62,569 bases of DNA from Cerioporus squamosus (GCA_022592435.1 JABYQS010000193.1:1-62569); one strand, 5' to 3'. Positions 23,670-36,210 are shown, numbered from the stretch's first letter. The notes: generated by a model not told the origin, from the letters alone. Program-made: numbers and translations.

Positions 23670-24225
23670 TTCGAGGCAACCGCACTTCTCCGTGCTTTCT
23701 CGGGAGGGAAGACGAGAACGCGCACACTGGCGCATGATCATGATATCGAGGCCCTGTGCTGGGTCGTCGTGTACACCGTCTACAAGCACGGCCTAGACCA
23801 CACCTCCCAGGGCTCCGAGGAACGCCAGAGACTACGGGACGAACTCGGCAGTTTATACTCCGCGAGCAGCATCGAGAAGTTGCTATACCTCCGCAAGGAC
23901 GCTCTCGCACCATCCGACGACGAGAGAGATCCAGATCCTCTCTTCAAGGGCATCCGTGAGCTGCTGCGGTATGCCGAGAGCGTTGAACGAGGGTCTGGCG
24001 GTCTCCTGGACGTTGTACTGGATTCTCCTTCAAATAGCCCAGCGACGATATGACGGAGCCGAGGATGTACGGCAAGAGTTCCGGGCTGTTGGCTTTGCAG
24101 ACGATTTCTTGCGCTCGCAGTCGGCCAGTGCAGCGAGGGCAGCAATACTGGCAGAAAGGTACTTGAAGTATACGAGTTTGGAGGACACCATCGAGACCGT
24201 CCTGTCGAAGCTGGAGCTGCGCTAG
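23670..24225 (+). pseudogene. FunK1 kinase, last-exon fragment with frameshift
   Basis: The reading FEATALLRAFSGG..., HDIEALCWVVVYTVYKHG and LGSLYSASSIEKLLYLRKDA matches the C-terminal exon of the full FunK1 gene at 56170 in this window. The frame breaks near 23975-23985: the upstream frame ends in an aberrant tail, while the alternative frame continues with ALNEGLAVSWTLYWILLQIA, then VRQEFRAVGFADDF and EDTIETVLSKLELR before a stop at 24223. The conserved kinase catalytic motifs (HRDIS..N) are absent upstream, so this is only the last exon. It is likely a dispersed remnant, although the frameshift itself could be a sequence error. Confidence 0.75.
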
Positions 24226-24553
24226 ATTCGCTCTTCAAGAGTCTTCATCAACACCTCATGTCCTCCCACATTCCCCTCCGGATTTCGAGCTATGCAGTGC
24301 ACTTTTATTGCTTCCCTAAAGCACAGCCATTCGTTGTCAGAAAAATTCTTCGCAAACCAGTGTCATCAACACTGCTGCGCGAGGATGTACTTCTTCGGTG
24401 CGCGCCTGTAGCAGCGCCTCGTGGCGGTGGAGGAAGACTTTCTTGTATCTCGACTGCCCCTACTACCCACTTATCTCTCCTTCGTATCGACCTCCAACCA
24501 TTCATTGATCACCGTTTGTTTTGCAGGCGACTCAGCTAGTAAGCTCTCCCTCC

Positions 24554-26132
24554 ATGGACAACAGCATTCTGCCGATCGATGTCTGCGAAGCAGTTATTGA
24601 CGCAGTGCGAGGATACACCCTCTGGAACGAGGTATACAGGACCTGGCAGGCAACGGCCCTTGTATGCCACGCATGGGTCTCTCGCAGTCGATTCAACATG
24701 CTTCGCGACGCTTGCGTCTGGACGGTCTCCCAAGCCGAACTGCTCAGGCGCACCATCGAGCGAAATCCTTCCGCGGCCAATGACATACACACCCTCTGCT
24801 ACTCGTTCCGGCAGGCCTACGTTCCCATTGTCTACCTCGCGGCTCCCGCACTCTTTCCGAAATGCAGAGAACTGACCTTGCGGATGGACTGGAGCTACTT
24901 CCCCTCTGGATACTTGGGCCGCATACCGCATGGGTCCTTGGGCCTCACCAAGCTCACCCTCCACATCGACGGGCTTACTGCGGGCAACTTCTTCCGTTTC
25001 GTATGGTCGTTGATCGAGCTGGGTCACTTGGAGATCCGCGGCCAGTTCAAACTCAGAAAGGGGGAGGAGGGCCTGAGCAGAATGCTGAGCGACATACTTT
25101 CCCGGACAAAGAAGGCCTCGGGATGTGCTAAGCTCGAGTATCTCGATATCGAGGTATGTCGGTCCAACTCGTGAGCGGGTCGGTCAATAATCTCACAGAC
25201 ACGACATAGGGTTGCTCTTCGACCGCAAACTTCCCACCTGCTGGCGGATTCGGAACGAATGTGCGGTTCTTGGCCCTCGCGTGCCCGGACGGTGTGTCAC
25301 GTATGTCAGTTAGGAGAAATGATGGCACCGCAGACTGAGATGTGACAGGAAACATGCTAGATTGCATCGGGAATTTCGAGCAGCTGGCTACTCTCAAGAC
25401 GAAACGAATCAAAATGAGACCTCCTCGCGACCGCTCCGCTCACTGGTTGCGCAAGAATCCTCCGGGACTGAGGTGAGTTGAGCCATGTCGTCGTACTACA
25501 TACTAAGCTCAGCGAGTCATCTCTAGTTTCGGCCCGGTATCCAACCCCCGACCTCGATGCCGCTACTGCGGGGACTCTCTCCATGTCCAAGAGCATTGCC
25601 CACACCGGCCGAACTCCATTCTCTCGAATATCCTCGCATGCGTCCGCTCTGGCTCGAAGTTTCGTAGGCTCGGCATCGATCTTCATCCTTCTCACCTTAT
25701 CTCCTACCACACCACTCGTTCTCGACTTCCTGAGCTTATATTCGATGAAGATACTCGGGAAATCCTGCATAGTCTCCCGGGGTTGGAGGAGATACACCTA
25801 GCCCTTGACGAGAATGATCCCCGGCACAACAGCGACAGTTGGAGCACCGAAGTCACTCAGTGCTTAGTGGGTTTCGGGAACCATGCACTGAGTCGCGCCT
25901 CCCTGTTTGTCACGGTTCGTCTGAGGAAGGGTTGTGAGTGTCTCGTGCGACGCTGTTCTTCCATCCATGAACCCGGCTCGCCGCTCACCACGTCGACCTT
26001 TTCCTAGACATGAACTACGAGAACCTTTGGCTCAAAGAGCCTGACGTTCCCGAGGTCGAGGATTTTGCTACATCAGTTCCGGAGGAGAACATACCCAGTG
26101 CTTGTATCTATCACAGCCATGCCTACTACTGA
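24554..26132 (+). CDS. F-box/LRR-like protein, paralogue 2
   Basis: Exon 1 starts at the second in-frame ATG (24554), chosen because NSILPIDVCEAVIDAVRG aligns with the start of paralogue 1 at 15826. It continues with TALVCHAWVSRSRFNMLRDA and LGLTKLTLHIDGLTAGNFF. Exon 2 opens GCSSTANFPPAGGFGTNVRF, mirroring FPNFPPGGGFGN of paralogue 1. Exon 3 is NMLDCIGNFEQLATLKTKRI. Exon 4 includes CRYCGDSLHVQEHCPHRP, GSKFRRLGIDLHPSHL and a leucine-rich LHSLPGLEEIHLALDEND. A last exon ends DVPEVEDFATSVPEENIP... and stops at 26132. The two paralogues share intron positions but have diverged strongly. A role as SCF ubiquitin-ligase adaptor is inferred from the F-box-like N-terminus only. Confidence 0.75.
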
Positions 26133-29100
26133 ACACGACTCAGACTTGGTGATCGTGACTGCAAGGCTACCGGGCAATCCTCGGTTGGGCAGCCGAAGAT
26201 GATTGTCAATGTATGTACACACGCCGGTACCCTGCCGCTGTCGGGACAAGGTCCCTACCTCCTTCCAGTCATCAACGGCCAAAGCTCCGCAGTCGTGACA
26301 CTCCCATTCGACGGCGTGAGATATGTCGGCATCACCCCGACCGTGGCAGGATGCCGGAGGATCCTTCTCTGATCCTCCTCCCCTTGGGGGACCCCAACGA
26401 GGTCTGCCTACGCTGCCTCATGGTTGACTGATGACCAGTGACCTTCCAACAGCTAGGAACGCAGAGACTGCCCAGCCTTCGGCATGTAGCCTGAGAGATC
26501 GGCATTCATTCATCTGAAGTTTCCACTCCTTTTGCTTCTTTGTGTACCTGGATCCCGCGCCTTGTCGACCCTTCGAGCAGTTACCTACTTACTGTGTGGC
26601 TTTGGAACCTTGCTGGGCAACGCAGCTCACCGCGGCAGAAGCGGCAGACATCCTTGTCGCTCCCGCGCTTGAATGTACACATGCAACCGAGATCTTTCCC
26701 TCGGCACTCCGTCCGAATCTTGGCGACACTACTTGCCCACGACTCAAAACTGCGAACATACCCCCCAAAGTGTTCTTGCTCTCATGACGACCGGGGGACG
26801 TCTCTCGCCAAGTCTCGACTCCGCAAGAGCATCCGACTTGCATGCATTCACCACTGACATCGCGGGATTCGAATTGCCAGCATCCACGCGGACGACCCGT
26901 GCGCACCGTCTAACCTCGTGTCCGGCATTTCCCAGCCACCCGCACCATCTTGCGGTCTCCTGCGGTCCAGCATCACGAACCGTACGTAACCCGTAACGCG
27001 AGCGACGTCCGTCCGTCCTTCTCGGTCGAAGACGTGCAAGGCGGACGCTCACGCGCACTGCGGGGTACGTACATATAATGAAATTCATTTTGTCGTATAG
27101 TGCGACAGGACGTGCGACGCGGCCGTCTTCATGCCTGCACAACGGTGTCCAGCAATAAATCAGCCATACAGGCTCACCTCACCGTGACGTCCGCCAAGAT
27201 GATGGCACACACAGTACGCACCCACACATTCGGCTTGCATCGCCGATATCCCACCTGTCCGCACGTCGAACGTCCGTCCGTCCGTACGAGGCTCCCATGC
27301 GTTCAGTTGCGGGACGCCCGCCCGATGCCGACACGAGCTGAAGCCTGACCGATGTGCAGCAGATGATAGGCGTGTCCAAGGCTAATCCAGTCTGACACGA
27401 TACGCGGCACGACCGCGAGGTCCTGGCGGTGGGTACGGGTGCTGCTCTCCCGTAAGGCACGTAAGGACTTGCTTCTTGAGCCGCGTGGCGCCGGCGCGAC
27501 CTTGCGCACTGCCCATGCAGTGCCAGCCAGACATCCGCCGGCGGTCGGGTGGACGGCTGTGGACGGCTGTGGACGGTGGTGAGCTGAGGGTCTGCGCGTC
27601 CCCTAGCTGGCGGTCCCCGACGAGGTCGGAGAGATCGTGTATAGCGTGCTGCGCAGACGCCACGACGGGTCTACGGGGTCACGTTGGTCGCAGTCTCTGC
27701 TCCGCTACTAGTGCGCCGAAGAGGTGCGTAGTCGAACCATCGGAGGGCTAGACTCTTGAGAGGTGTGCTCGAGGACCCAGGATTACGGAGAGACGAACAT
27801 CAGAGGGTGCGCAAGTGGCTAAGTGCATGTCCCTGGGGGCCCAACGAGGATTCGAAACTGGGGCGTAGATCAGCACATGCAGCTGTCAATCGCTGGCGTC
27901 GACTGGTGCCGTTCGACTGTGAAGCATTCGGAGGATGCGAAGTGAGGACGTTGACGTGTCGCAGGGGAGGCAGGGAGGGAGGCCGATGTTTTCAGGGACG
28001 GAGGGTGCGGCTGCGGAGACGCGCCCCAGGCTGTCCGCCTCAATAGACGCAGCACGAAAGGCTCCAGCACCACGGGAGTGCGACACGCGATTTCGTGTCG
28101 ATGATGTCCGCCCTGTGACAGCGCGTGCGTGGTGTCCCTAGCAAGTGACGCGAGTAAGTAGTGCAATGTGACGGCAGAGAAGACGTCAGAGACGGAAGAA
28201 CCACGCACATGCCCGTTCCCATCAGACACATCCGTCGAGCGAGACGGTGCGAGGGACACTCACCGCTTTGCTGTACGAGATGCCCGGCTGTCATCATTCA
28301 AGTCTGACTTGCAAGGTGGGCAGATCCGAGACGGAGACAGCAGACGACAGAGCACCCTAGAGAGAGCGAGGCGGCGGCGGCGGGAAATCGGAAGCAGCGT
28401 TACAGGGACGCCATCCCGTTGAAACCAGGACCGCCGTTCGGGGAAAGATGTCCACTGAGCGGCAGTCGAGCCGTGTCGGACCCGATGCGCATGCATATAC
28501 AGTGATAACACGGACAGCACGACTGTCCACGCCAAGGACAAAGGGTGACATTGCTCGTCGCAACGCAACGCAGAATCCGCATCCGCCGTCCAGAGCGAGC
28601 TTCGCCCTCGCCCGTGGTCGCGGCGTCATCTTGAAGGCCCGTTCGCGTGTGCTCAAGGCGTCGAGCAAGACACAGAAGCGGATGGGACGAGTCGGTCGCG
28701 TGCCGGGTGGGACCTTCGAAGATCAAGAGCACGCGCATACGCGGGACGTCGACGACGACTTCATCAGAGTGCCATGCACGTACAGAGACGTCCGACTGAG
28801 CGCTGGGATCGGCACAGACAGTGTGGGCAGGGTACTCTGAGGACCGTCGGGGCCCGGGGTCCAGGCTATACCCGAGTCGGGATCCCGGGTGCAGTACCTT
28901 GACAGAACCTTGACGATGCGACGTCTGCGAGCTGAATCGTGAGTTCTGAGCGCGTGAGCTGAGTGGAATACGCATACGGAGGAAGGCGCAGTGACATCGG
29001 AGAGCAGCGGAGCGAGGGAAAGAAGCGGATCCTGCCGGTGGTGCTGTCGGTGAAGCGCTGAGTCGCCCGTGTGTCTGTCTCTGCCAGTGCTGAGTGGGAT

Positions 29101-32100
29101 GCCGTACAGCCTGTGTCGTACTCGTACACTCTTGACGCCGGATCGGGATTTTTAATTACAGTGCGGGCGGCTTCCGGAGGGAAGACCAGGAGCGGGACGT
29201 CGAGACTCGTGATGTACGAAGACCGGCGATGTGGAGACCACAGGGACGGGCAGATTGAGAGGAATACCGGACCTCGGGCGTTGGCGAGGAATCAAGGAAC
29301 CAAGTCGAAGGGCCGGAGAGGGAAGCTGACAACTTCGTCATGCTGCCGTTCGCAGTGTGTATTGCGATCATCCGCCTGAGCGAACGAAAGGATGCCCGGA
29401 GTGTCAAGTGTCCTAGGATGGTACACAGGTTACGAGCGAGAGTGATCTGAGCTACAACATGTCGGATGAGCATGGCAGGAAAGCGACGGGTTGATGCATA
29501 TACACACTCACGGTTCGCGCATCAGATGCTGGAAGCCCAACGCTGAACAGACACAGCGTTGGTGTACTTGCGCAAGCGAGCGAGACGCAGGCTCAGCCGG
29601 CTTCCTGTACCGGCCCTCGGACGTTGGATATGGAGCGCGAAAGCCGGCGGTGTGTCCTGCTCTGTCATACCGCAGTTCGCAGTACTCTTCGTGATGCTCG
29701 CTTGTACGATGGATACAGGTTCGAGTGGCGAGGTGCGCATGTACGGACTCTCTCAGGACCGCACGCATCCGAGGAATTTACGATACTTCTGTACTACCGA
29801 TAAGCGCTGAGCACAACATGCCGGAGAGACCCGGAGGCGGATGGCAAGATATATGCGTACCATGTGGGTTCACGTACCAAATCCCGAGGCCTAGCTGGCC
29901 AGTGACAGTACTAGTGCCACGCGCCCGTACATAGATCGCTTGGTATAGAACAAGATCGCGAAGTGGCCGGTAAGACGCGCTCTTCCTCGAGGCTCGAGCC
30001 TCGCGCAACCCCTCTCCGCCGGCCCCGGGCGGTTGTCGAACACTCGAAGCAGCGGCACGAAGCACATCGCGCAGCGTCGGATCACCCGCAGGCGCCGCCC
30101 TATGCCCCCGGTGAGCCTCGAAAGTCGAGACCTCGGACCAGGACCAGGAGAACGGTGTCAGGGTGGGTGCGGAGTCTGTGGACGCCAATCTTCCAGCGCG
30201 TGGCACGGCTTGCGCATGCCCCAAGCTAGAACCACGGGCTCTGCCGATCATAACGTTGCCGTTCGTTCATCGGCGTGTGAGTGGCGTACGCGTGGACTCT
30301 GGCTACTAGATCCAGGGGACCCTCTGAACTGCGTCCGGAAAGCTCGGGGCTCGGGAGGGTGCTTGGTCTGGATCTGAATGCCTGGGCCTTGTACGAGCAC
30401 TATGTATACGTTAGCGTCATCGGTATGTGCGCAAGCGACTGTCAGCGTGATGCGCGACATGCCGACGTTCAGTTGAACATCCCAGGAACGCTGTGCGGTA
30501 TGTATGCACTGGGAGGCACCTCGGCCGGGAGGTGCCATCCCACCCGTCCGCGATGAACGCTGAACGCCGGGGACAGGGCGAAGCACGTAAGGGAGCGGGC
30601 ATCTGGGAGCGTTCGGTCTCGGCGGCGTCGAGCGTCGAGCGTCGCGCGTCGGTGAACATGTGCCCGTGAGGCGCGCAGGGCACAGAAGGGACTCCGGAGT
30701 CCGAGAGGAGAGGGAAGCGCGGTACCGGTGCCTCAGAGGGTCGTGTGCCGCCGCCTGAGAGCGTGAGGCGTTGGTCATTGGCCACCCTCGCATGACGGTG
30801 CCCGCCGCACGATGTCCTCATGCACCCACAGATCTAGACGGCGGACGGAAGTTCCAAAGGCTCGGATATGCCACTGCCAGGGCGGAGGCCAACCTCCAAG
30901 ATTCGGGCTCTAGCGGGTGGCACAGTTACATAGAACGACGGAGGTCGCCGGTCGATAGCCTGCGAGTGGCGTGGACTCTGGACACTGGATGTCATGACGC
31001 TTGAGCAGTCACGGCGCACCTGACATCTGTGATCCCTTGCATCGGCGCAAGAGGTGGAAGTCGACGAGGGTACATACCCTCACATGCCAGGAGCGCCATG
31101 GCGAGGGCTGCGAAGTCGGAAGACTCGGAAGTTGGAACAAGGTGGCAAAGAGCCGTTTCGGGCAATTCGGTGGCGAACGTGCTACTAGTGATGCTTATCT
31201 TGTGCCGCTCCGAGTCGGGCAGAGTGGACATCGGACGACCTGGCGGCCACGCGAGCGCGTCAGCGTTACGTGAGGGGCAAGGCGGAAGTTCCCAAGGCCA
31301 ATTTGAGGCCCGGCGAATGCCATCAAGTATGTATGTATTCATTGCCGTCGCGTGTGTCCGAGTCTCCGAGATGAATTCGAGAGTTCAGCGTGCGAGCTTT
31401 CAAGTTCGGAATTCCGCGAACACTGAAGACGGCTTCCTCCGTCGGCTGGTAGCATGTCAGGGGAACGTCCGGGCTCCGGGGGTGACGAGCACTCACTGAA
31501 TTACCTAGTGCTCTACTGGAGTCTGCCAGTGGTGGTACGATGCATGACGGGCGGCGAGCATGGCGCAGAAGCTCAGGGGTACGGACGTGCGCAGCTGTGA
31601 AGAGGCAGAAGACGCGGAGTGCGAGACCTAGAGCTTAGACTAATGGCGGAGGGATGTTGTGCGGATATGAAGGAAGCGGGGCTGGGCTGGATGCGAAGAT
31701 TTCATGAGAACACGGGTTCCGTCTTGTCGCGAGCAGAGGAGGGCGTTACCACTAGTGGTACATAGCAGTCACGGTGTTCATGGGCGCATGTTGGGGATCG
31801 GATATACGGCCTGCATGACTGGCGTGAGTAGCGGCCCTTGGGGATGAAGGAGGGTGGAGGAAGGCATGCAGCTGCACGATAGACGAGAGAGGGAGATCGG
31901 GATTCGGATATCTGGACAGAGACCACGCCGTGATCATCGATGCTCGCGGGTTCAACGATCAACACTAGTAGCTTGCGAGTCGAAGACAGCCTGAGGCCCC
32001 TCCCCTTGTGTCCTGACGTTCGCGGGAAGTCGACGTTGACGTGCTGGATCGCAGAAGCGATGGTATGTCCGTTCACCGCAGGGGACATTAGGTCCAGCGT

Positions 32101-32997
32101 ATGTCAGGCGCGCGCGATATGTCTCACGAGCGAATGCATGACGCAAAAGATGATGTCGCGCAGTGGATCAGAAGCACGGCGACAAGCAAGCGACATGTGC
32201 GCAGACATGGGCGGACGCGTGACGGCGAGCGGTGGGTCAAGAATAGTGCGTGGGCGCACCGGGAAGGGTGCCGGACCTCCTGCACGCGGCAGCGGTGGCA
32301 AGTGGCGTGCCTCAGGGATCCTCCGCGGGCGAATGCCGAGCAGCGGGAGTTTGCCGTGCGGCTGTGGACGAGGGCCTGGGCGAGGGACGACACGGACAGC
32401 TCGGCATGCGGATGTTTGCGAGGACGACTCGGAGGCTAGGGTGCAGGCGGGTGGCACAGACGGGGAACTTGAGTTCTAGTGGTGGCAACTAGTGTTTGCT
32501 TGGCTCGTGGGCAGGCGGGAGGGTGGCAAGAAGAGATGGGCGAACCAGAGGAGCGGTATGCAGCTGGATGCGTGCAGAGGAGGGACGTGTGGCGGGGCAG
32601 GAGGCGGCCCACGAGTCCGACAAGAAACCCCGCTCGGTGCCAGTGCCGAGTCCCCGCACCGACTCGGCGTGTTATCAGTATCTTGCCGTGTCCGCCGCCC
32701 CCGCCCCCGCCGCCCTCGAGCGTGAACACGCAGCGAACGCGAGCTGGGAGCGAGGACAGGCGGGAAGGGATGACCGGGGGCCCGCACGAGGCAGCCGGCA
32801 ACGAGCGAAGTGCGCGAGATGGGATCGGCGGAAACGGCCGGGGGGTGATGGTGAGACGGAGGACAAGTCGTCCATCTCTGAAGCCCGTCTCTCTTCCTCC
32901 CTCGCCTAAATAGTCCCTACCCTGCCATGCCTCCCCCGACATCCCCCCAGCTGCCCGCCTCCTCCCTCCTCCTCTCCACCGCCCGCACTGTTAAGTA
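26133..32997. other. 6.9 kb without a recognisable gene
   Basis: ORFs are short and conflicting on both strands. A piece at 26200-26370 reads somewhat like protein (LLPVINGQSSAVVTLPFDGV) but has no clear start or partners. Simple repeats occur near 27262-27276 (GTCC), 27548-27580 (GGACGGCTGT twice) and 30633-30655 (GCGTCGA). The GC-rich stretch 32100-32900 gives long antisense ORFs that look compositional. The last 90 bases contain a TAAATAG at 32907 that may serve the cyclophilin gene. Confidence 0.5.
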
Positions 32998-33875
32998 ATG
33001 GCTTCCCAGGACCTCGCCCGCGCTAGAGCTCGCTCTGCATCGGGCCCCGATGTCTTTGTATGTCTCTATTATCTCCTCTCTCTGCTTGTGCTCGCTGACG
33101 GTGCTGCTGCAGTTCGACATCGAGATCGACGGCATGCCCACCGGTCGCATTGTCTTTCGCCTCTTCGACGCCGTCTGCCCCATCACCGCACGCAACTTCC
33201 GCGAGCTCGCGACTGGCGAGAACGGCTACGGCTACTCGCAGTCCTACATCCACCGCGTCGTCCCCCAGGTGCGCTCGCGCCCTTGTCCGCATCTGATCCC
33301 AGGCTTACCATCTTCCTCCTACTGCTACCGTACCATCACCGCAGTTCCACATACAGGGCGGAGACATCGTCGAGGGAAACGGCACAACCGGGCGGTCCAT
33401 CTACGGCCCACCTTCCCTGGTGCGTAACATTTCCTCTTTCGCAGTGCGCATCCCCTCCGAGCGGCCGCTCATTCGCCCTCTGTCTTCCCTCCGTCTGTCA
33501 ACTGCACTGCACCGCACCGCACTCCGACTGCGCTGCTGCAGATGAGAACTTCCGCATACCGCACGACCGCCCCGGCCTCCTCTCCATGGCCAACCGCGGC
33601 CCGCACACCAACTCCTCACAGGTGCGTCCCGCTTCCCTTCTCGCGTCCTTCCCTGCTCCCACTCGTTTCTGCGTTCCCGGTCGACGTCACGCTGACCGCA
33701 CTCGCAGTTCTTCATCACGACCGTCCCCGCACCGTGGTGCGACATGCGGAACGTCGTCTTTGGCGAGGTCGTCCGTGGGATGGACGTCGTCCGCCGCATC
33801 GAGTCCTACGCGTCGGACCATATCCTCTACAAGCCGTCCGTCGACATCCTCATTGCGCGCTGCGGCACCGTATGA
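32998..33875 (+). CDS. cyclophilin-type peptidyl-prolyl isomerase, with an apparent one-base deletion
   Basis: Five exons encode a single-domain cyclophilin of about 180 residues that catalyses cis-trans isomerisation of X-Pro bonds. Motifs in order are [62 protein letters not shown] and [20 protein letters not shown]. The catalytic Arg (HRV), Gln (IQGGD), SSQFF and the Trp of APW are present; the His that usually follows (KHVVFG) is Asn here. Splice sites are clear, but exon 3 (ending at 33419) and exon 4 (starting with ATGAGAAC at 33541) do not join in frame. One extra base near 33410 would restore the family's usual SIYG..F.DENF. This is either an assembly error or a genuine inactivating deletion. 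The CIR-N gene lies about 1 kb downstream on the same strand. Confidence 0.85.
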
Positions 33876-34857
33876 CCCCGCCCACGCTCGGACATCTCTC
33901 GCCTCCCATCTCAAGATTGCCATCTACACGACCCTGCATATGCATTGTATTATATCGCACACGTCCCTCTTGCCTGTCACTCTTCGTTCGACTTCCTTCC
34001 GTTCCATCCACGACATGCTTGCCTTTCCTATTCCTTGCTCGTCTCCATCCTCACGTTTGGCCCGCACCGCTCCCCGTGCTCACGAATCGTGCTCTGCCGC
34101 ACGTAGACCCCCCAAAACCTCCCGTGCCCAAATGTACTTGTAGCTAATTGCCTGCTCGGGCAATAATCATCTCACCGCGCGCCGTGCGCCCGTTTTACCA
34201 CCACTACCCACCAGTGCGCATTGACACTGCAGTAGTTGCGTACTATGTCCGATTCCGAAGCCCTGCGGCGTTGTCTTGGCGCGCCCTCGTGCTCGTATGT
34301 TTTCTATCTCAGATCTGCCAGTGCAGGTACTTAAATATGCCATCATGGCATCGTCCTTGCCGCGGGTGTGGGTACGGACCCCGGCGATCGCACGCTTGGC
34401 GGCGCACCACTGGCGCATTTCGTATGTTTTCTATCTGAGATTTATCCGAGGACCCTGCGCGTGCGCGGAACAAGTACCTGACAGGCACGGCGCACGCTAT
34501 CGTACGGCCTTGAGCGTCGAGGTTAGGTCTATGTGAACAACGGATGGGCTCTGACGTCTCTACTTGCCCCCATGCCGGCCAGAACACTCCTTCGTCAGTC
34601 TCAGTCTGCTAGTCTGCTGCAGCTCAGTACCGAGGATCATCGATCAGGTCGATGGACTCCGTCCTGAACGGAGGACCGCCGCGTATGGTAAGCGAAACGC
34701 CCGGCTCGCGTGGAGATAGCGTGGGCGAGCACGCATGCGTCTCCGCGGCTGAACGCTCTTGGACTCGTACCTCACGCTTACCGTCCTGCTTGCTGCTTGC
34801 TAGCTTCCCTAGGCACATCCACACAGCGCAAGCGCGGCCAAGCACACATAGCGGACG
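33876..34857. other. 1 kb between cyclophilin and CIR-N gene
   Basis: No gene is seen. A 22-base direct repeat beginning TCGTATGTTTTCTATCT occurs at 34292-34313 and 34420-34441 with one mismatch. The short palindrome TGCCATCATGGCA lies between the copies. The right part should hold the promoter of the downstream gene. Confidence 0.5.
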
Positions 34858-35987
34858 ATGGGGAAGCTCAACATCGCCCACCACAAGTCGTACCACCCGT
34901 ACAGGCGGGACAACATCGAGCGCGTGCGCAAGGACGAGGAGGAGGCGCGCCAGCGCGAGGCCGTCGAGGAGGGGCGGATGCTCCTTGCCGTGAGTCTCCT
35001 CTGCCCCTCGAGTTCTCTTCGCGAGCTGACTTTGTTGGTAGGACTCGGAGGCGCGGATGGACCTCCTCCGGCAGCGCGCGGGGCTGTCGGGCCCGGGAGC
35101 AAAAGGCAAGAAGGTGCGGGAGCGCGACGGGGAGGATCTGGAGCGGGCGGTGGCGGAGCGCGATGCTGCTGCAGCAGATGCCGCCAGTGCTGTTGCTGGT
35201 CCGTCGACTCTGACGTCCACGAGCGGGCACATCAACCTCTTCGAGGACCTCGAACGGGTGCGTGCTTTTGCCACCCGTGTGGTGGATGGTGCTGACGCCG
35301 AGCAGCAAACGATGGTGCACATCCCCGTGCGCTCGACGAAGAAGGGCCCGCCGGCAGCGGCGGAGAGCGAGAAGGGCGTCGCGCTTGCGCCGTCTGCGAA
35401 GGACCTGAACCCGTGGTACTCCGACAAGGACCGCGAGCGGACTCTCAATGAGACAGATGAGGATAAGCGGTACGTCTCAGCTGCTGTATCTTGCCCCTCC
35501 TCTCCCGTGTGCGATCCTGACTGTCGACGCCAGGATACGCGACCTCGCACGCAAGTCCGTCCACGACCCCCTCACGTCCATCAACTCCCAGCTCGCATCC
35601 CGCGACCGCTCCGCCTCGTTCTCGTCATCATCACGCGGTCGCGGTCGAGGATTAGGGTCCTCCCGACCCTCCCGCCCTCCTTCAAACGCTGCGAACCCTC
35701 CCTCTGAACCCCGCGCCCCACCGCCACCGAGCACGGAACGCCTGGCGCGCGAGTCGGCGGAGCGCCAGCGCGCGCTGGAGCTCATCCGGCGGAAGAAGCG
35801 CGAGATGGCGGGGAGCGAGACTCCGAGCACTGTCCGGGGCGGGTCTGGGGGTGGAGGGTATGGCTATGGGGATGTCTTCAACAGGAGGGAGGTCGAGGAG
35901 GTGCACCAGCAGAGGGCGCGGAGGCGGGACTGGGACCACAGAGAGCGGGAGAGGGAGAGGGCGAGATTCGGTTCGCGGCGGTGGTGA
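34858..35987 (+). CDS. CIR N-terminal domain protein, LENG1-like
   Basis: Three exons (34858-34989, 35042-35469, 35534-35987) join in frame to 337 residues. The N-terminus has the CIR-N signature: a His/Lys/Tyr-containing start (KSYHPYRRDNIERVRKDEEE), an acidic coiled-coil run ending GRMLLA, then DSEARMDLLRQRAG. Downstream are HINLFEDLERV, as in LENG1 proteins, and a WY-containing segment (KDLNPWYSDKDRERTLNETD). The C-terminal third is Ser/Pro-rich with a basic helix (ERQRALELIRRKKREMAG) and an Arg/Glu-rich end (RRRDWDHRERERERARFGS). Human LENG1 and related CIR-N proteins are nuclear and linked to splicing complexes; a splicing-associated role here is by homology. The 3' end is partly duplicated just downstream. 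Confidence 0.88.
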
Positions 35988-36210
35988 GTCTTCGTGCATA
36001 TATCGAGTTGTGCGCTGTTCATCGAGCATGCTCATCCCTGTGTAGATCTCGACTTCCGCATGCCCTTCGCTTGCACCCGGAGGGGGGTCGACGAGGTGCA
36101 CAGGGCGAGGAGGCGGGACTGATGCCACATAGAGAGAGCGACAGAGAGCTTCGATTCACGGCGGTGGTGAGTCTTCGTGCGTTTCTCGCGTTGTGTGCTG
36201 TTCATCGAGA
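35891..36210 (+). repeat. tandem partial duplication of the CIR-N gene 3' end
   Basis: The segment 35891-36027, covering the last coding residues, stop codon and start of the 3' flank, is repeated in diverged form at 36086-36210. Both copies contain GAGGTGCAC, AGGAGGCGGGACTG-like blocks, GGCGGTGGTGAGTCTTCGTG and a GTTCATCGAG end. In the second copy the frame is broken by a TGA directly after the GGCGGGAC block. It is a local duplicate with no coding role. Confidence 0.8.

Noticed and set aside
32436..32942. 168-codon antisense ORF upstream of cyclophilin
   Set aside because: It lies in a strongly GC-rich tract where all frames are open; no motif and likely promoter DNA.
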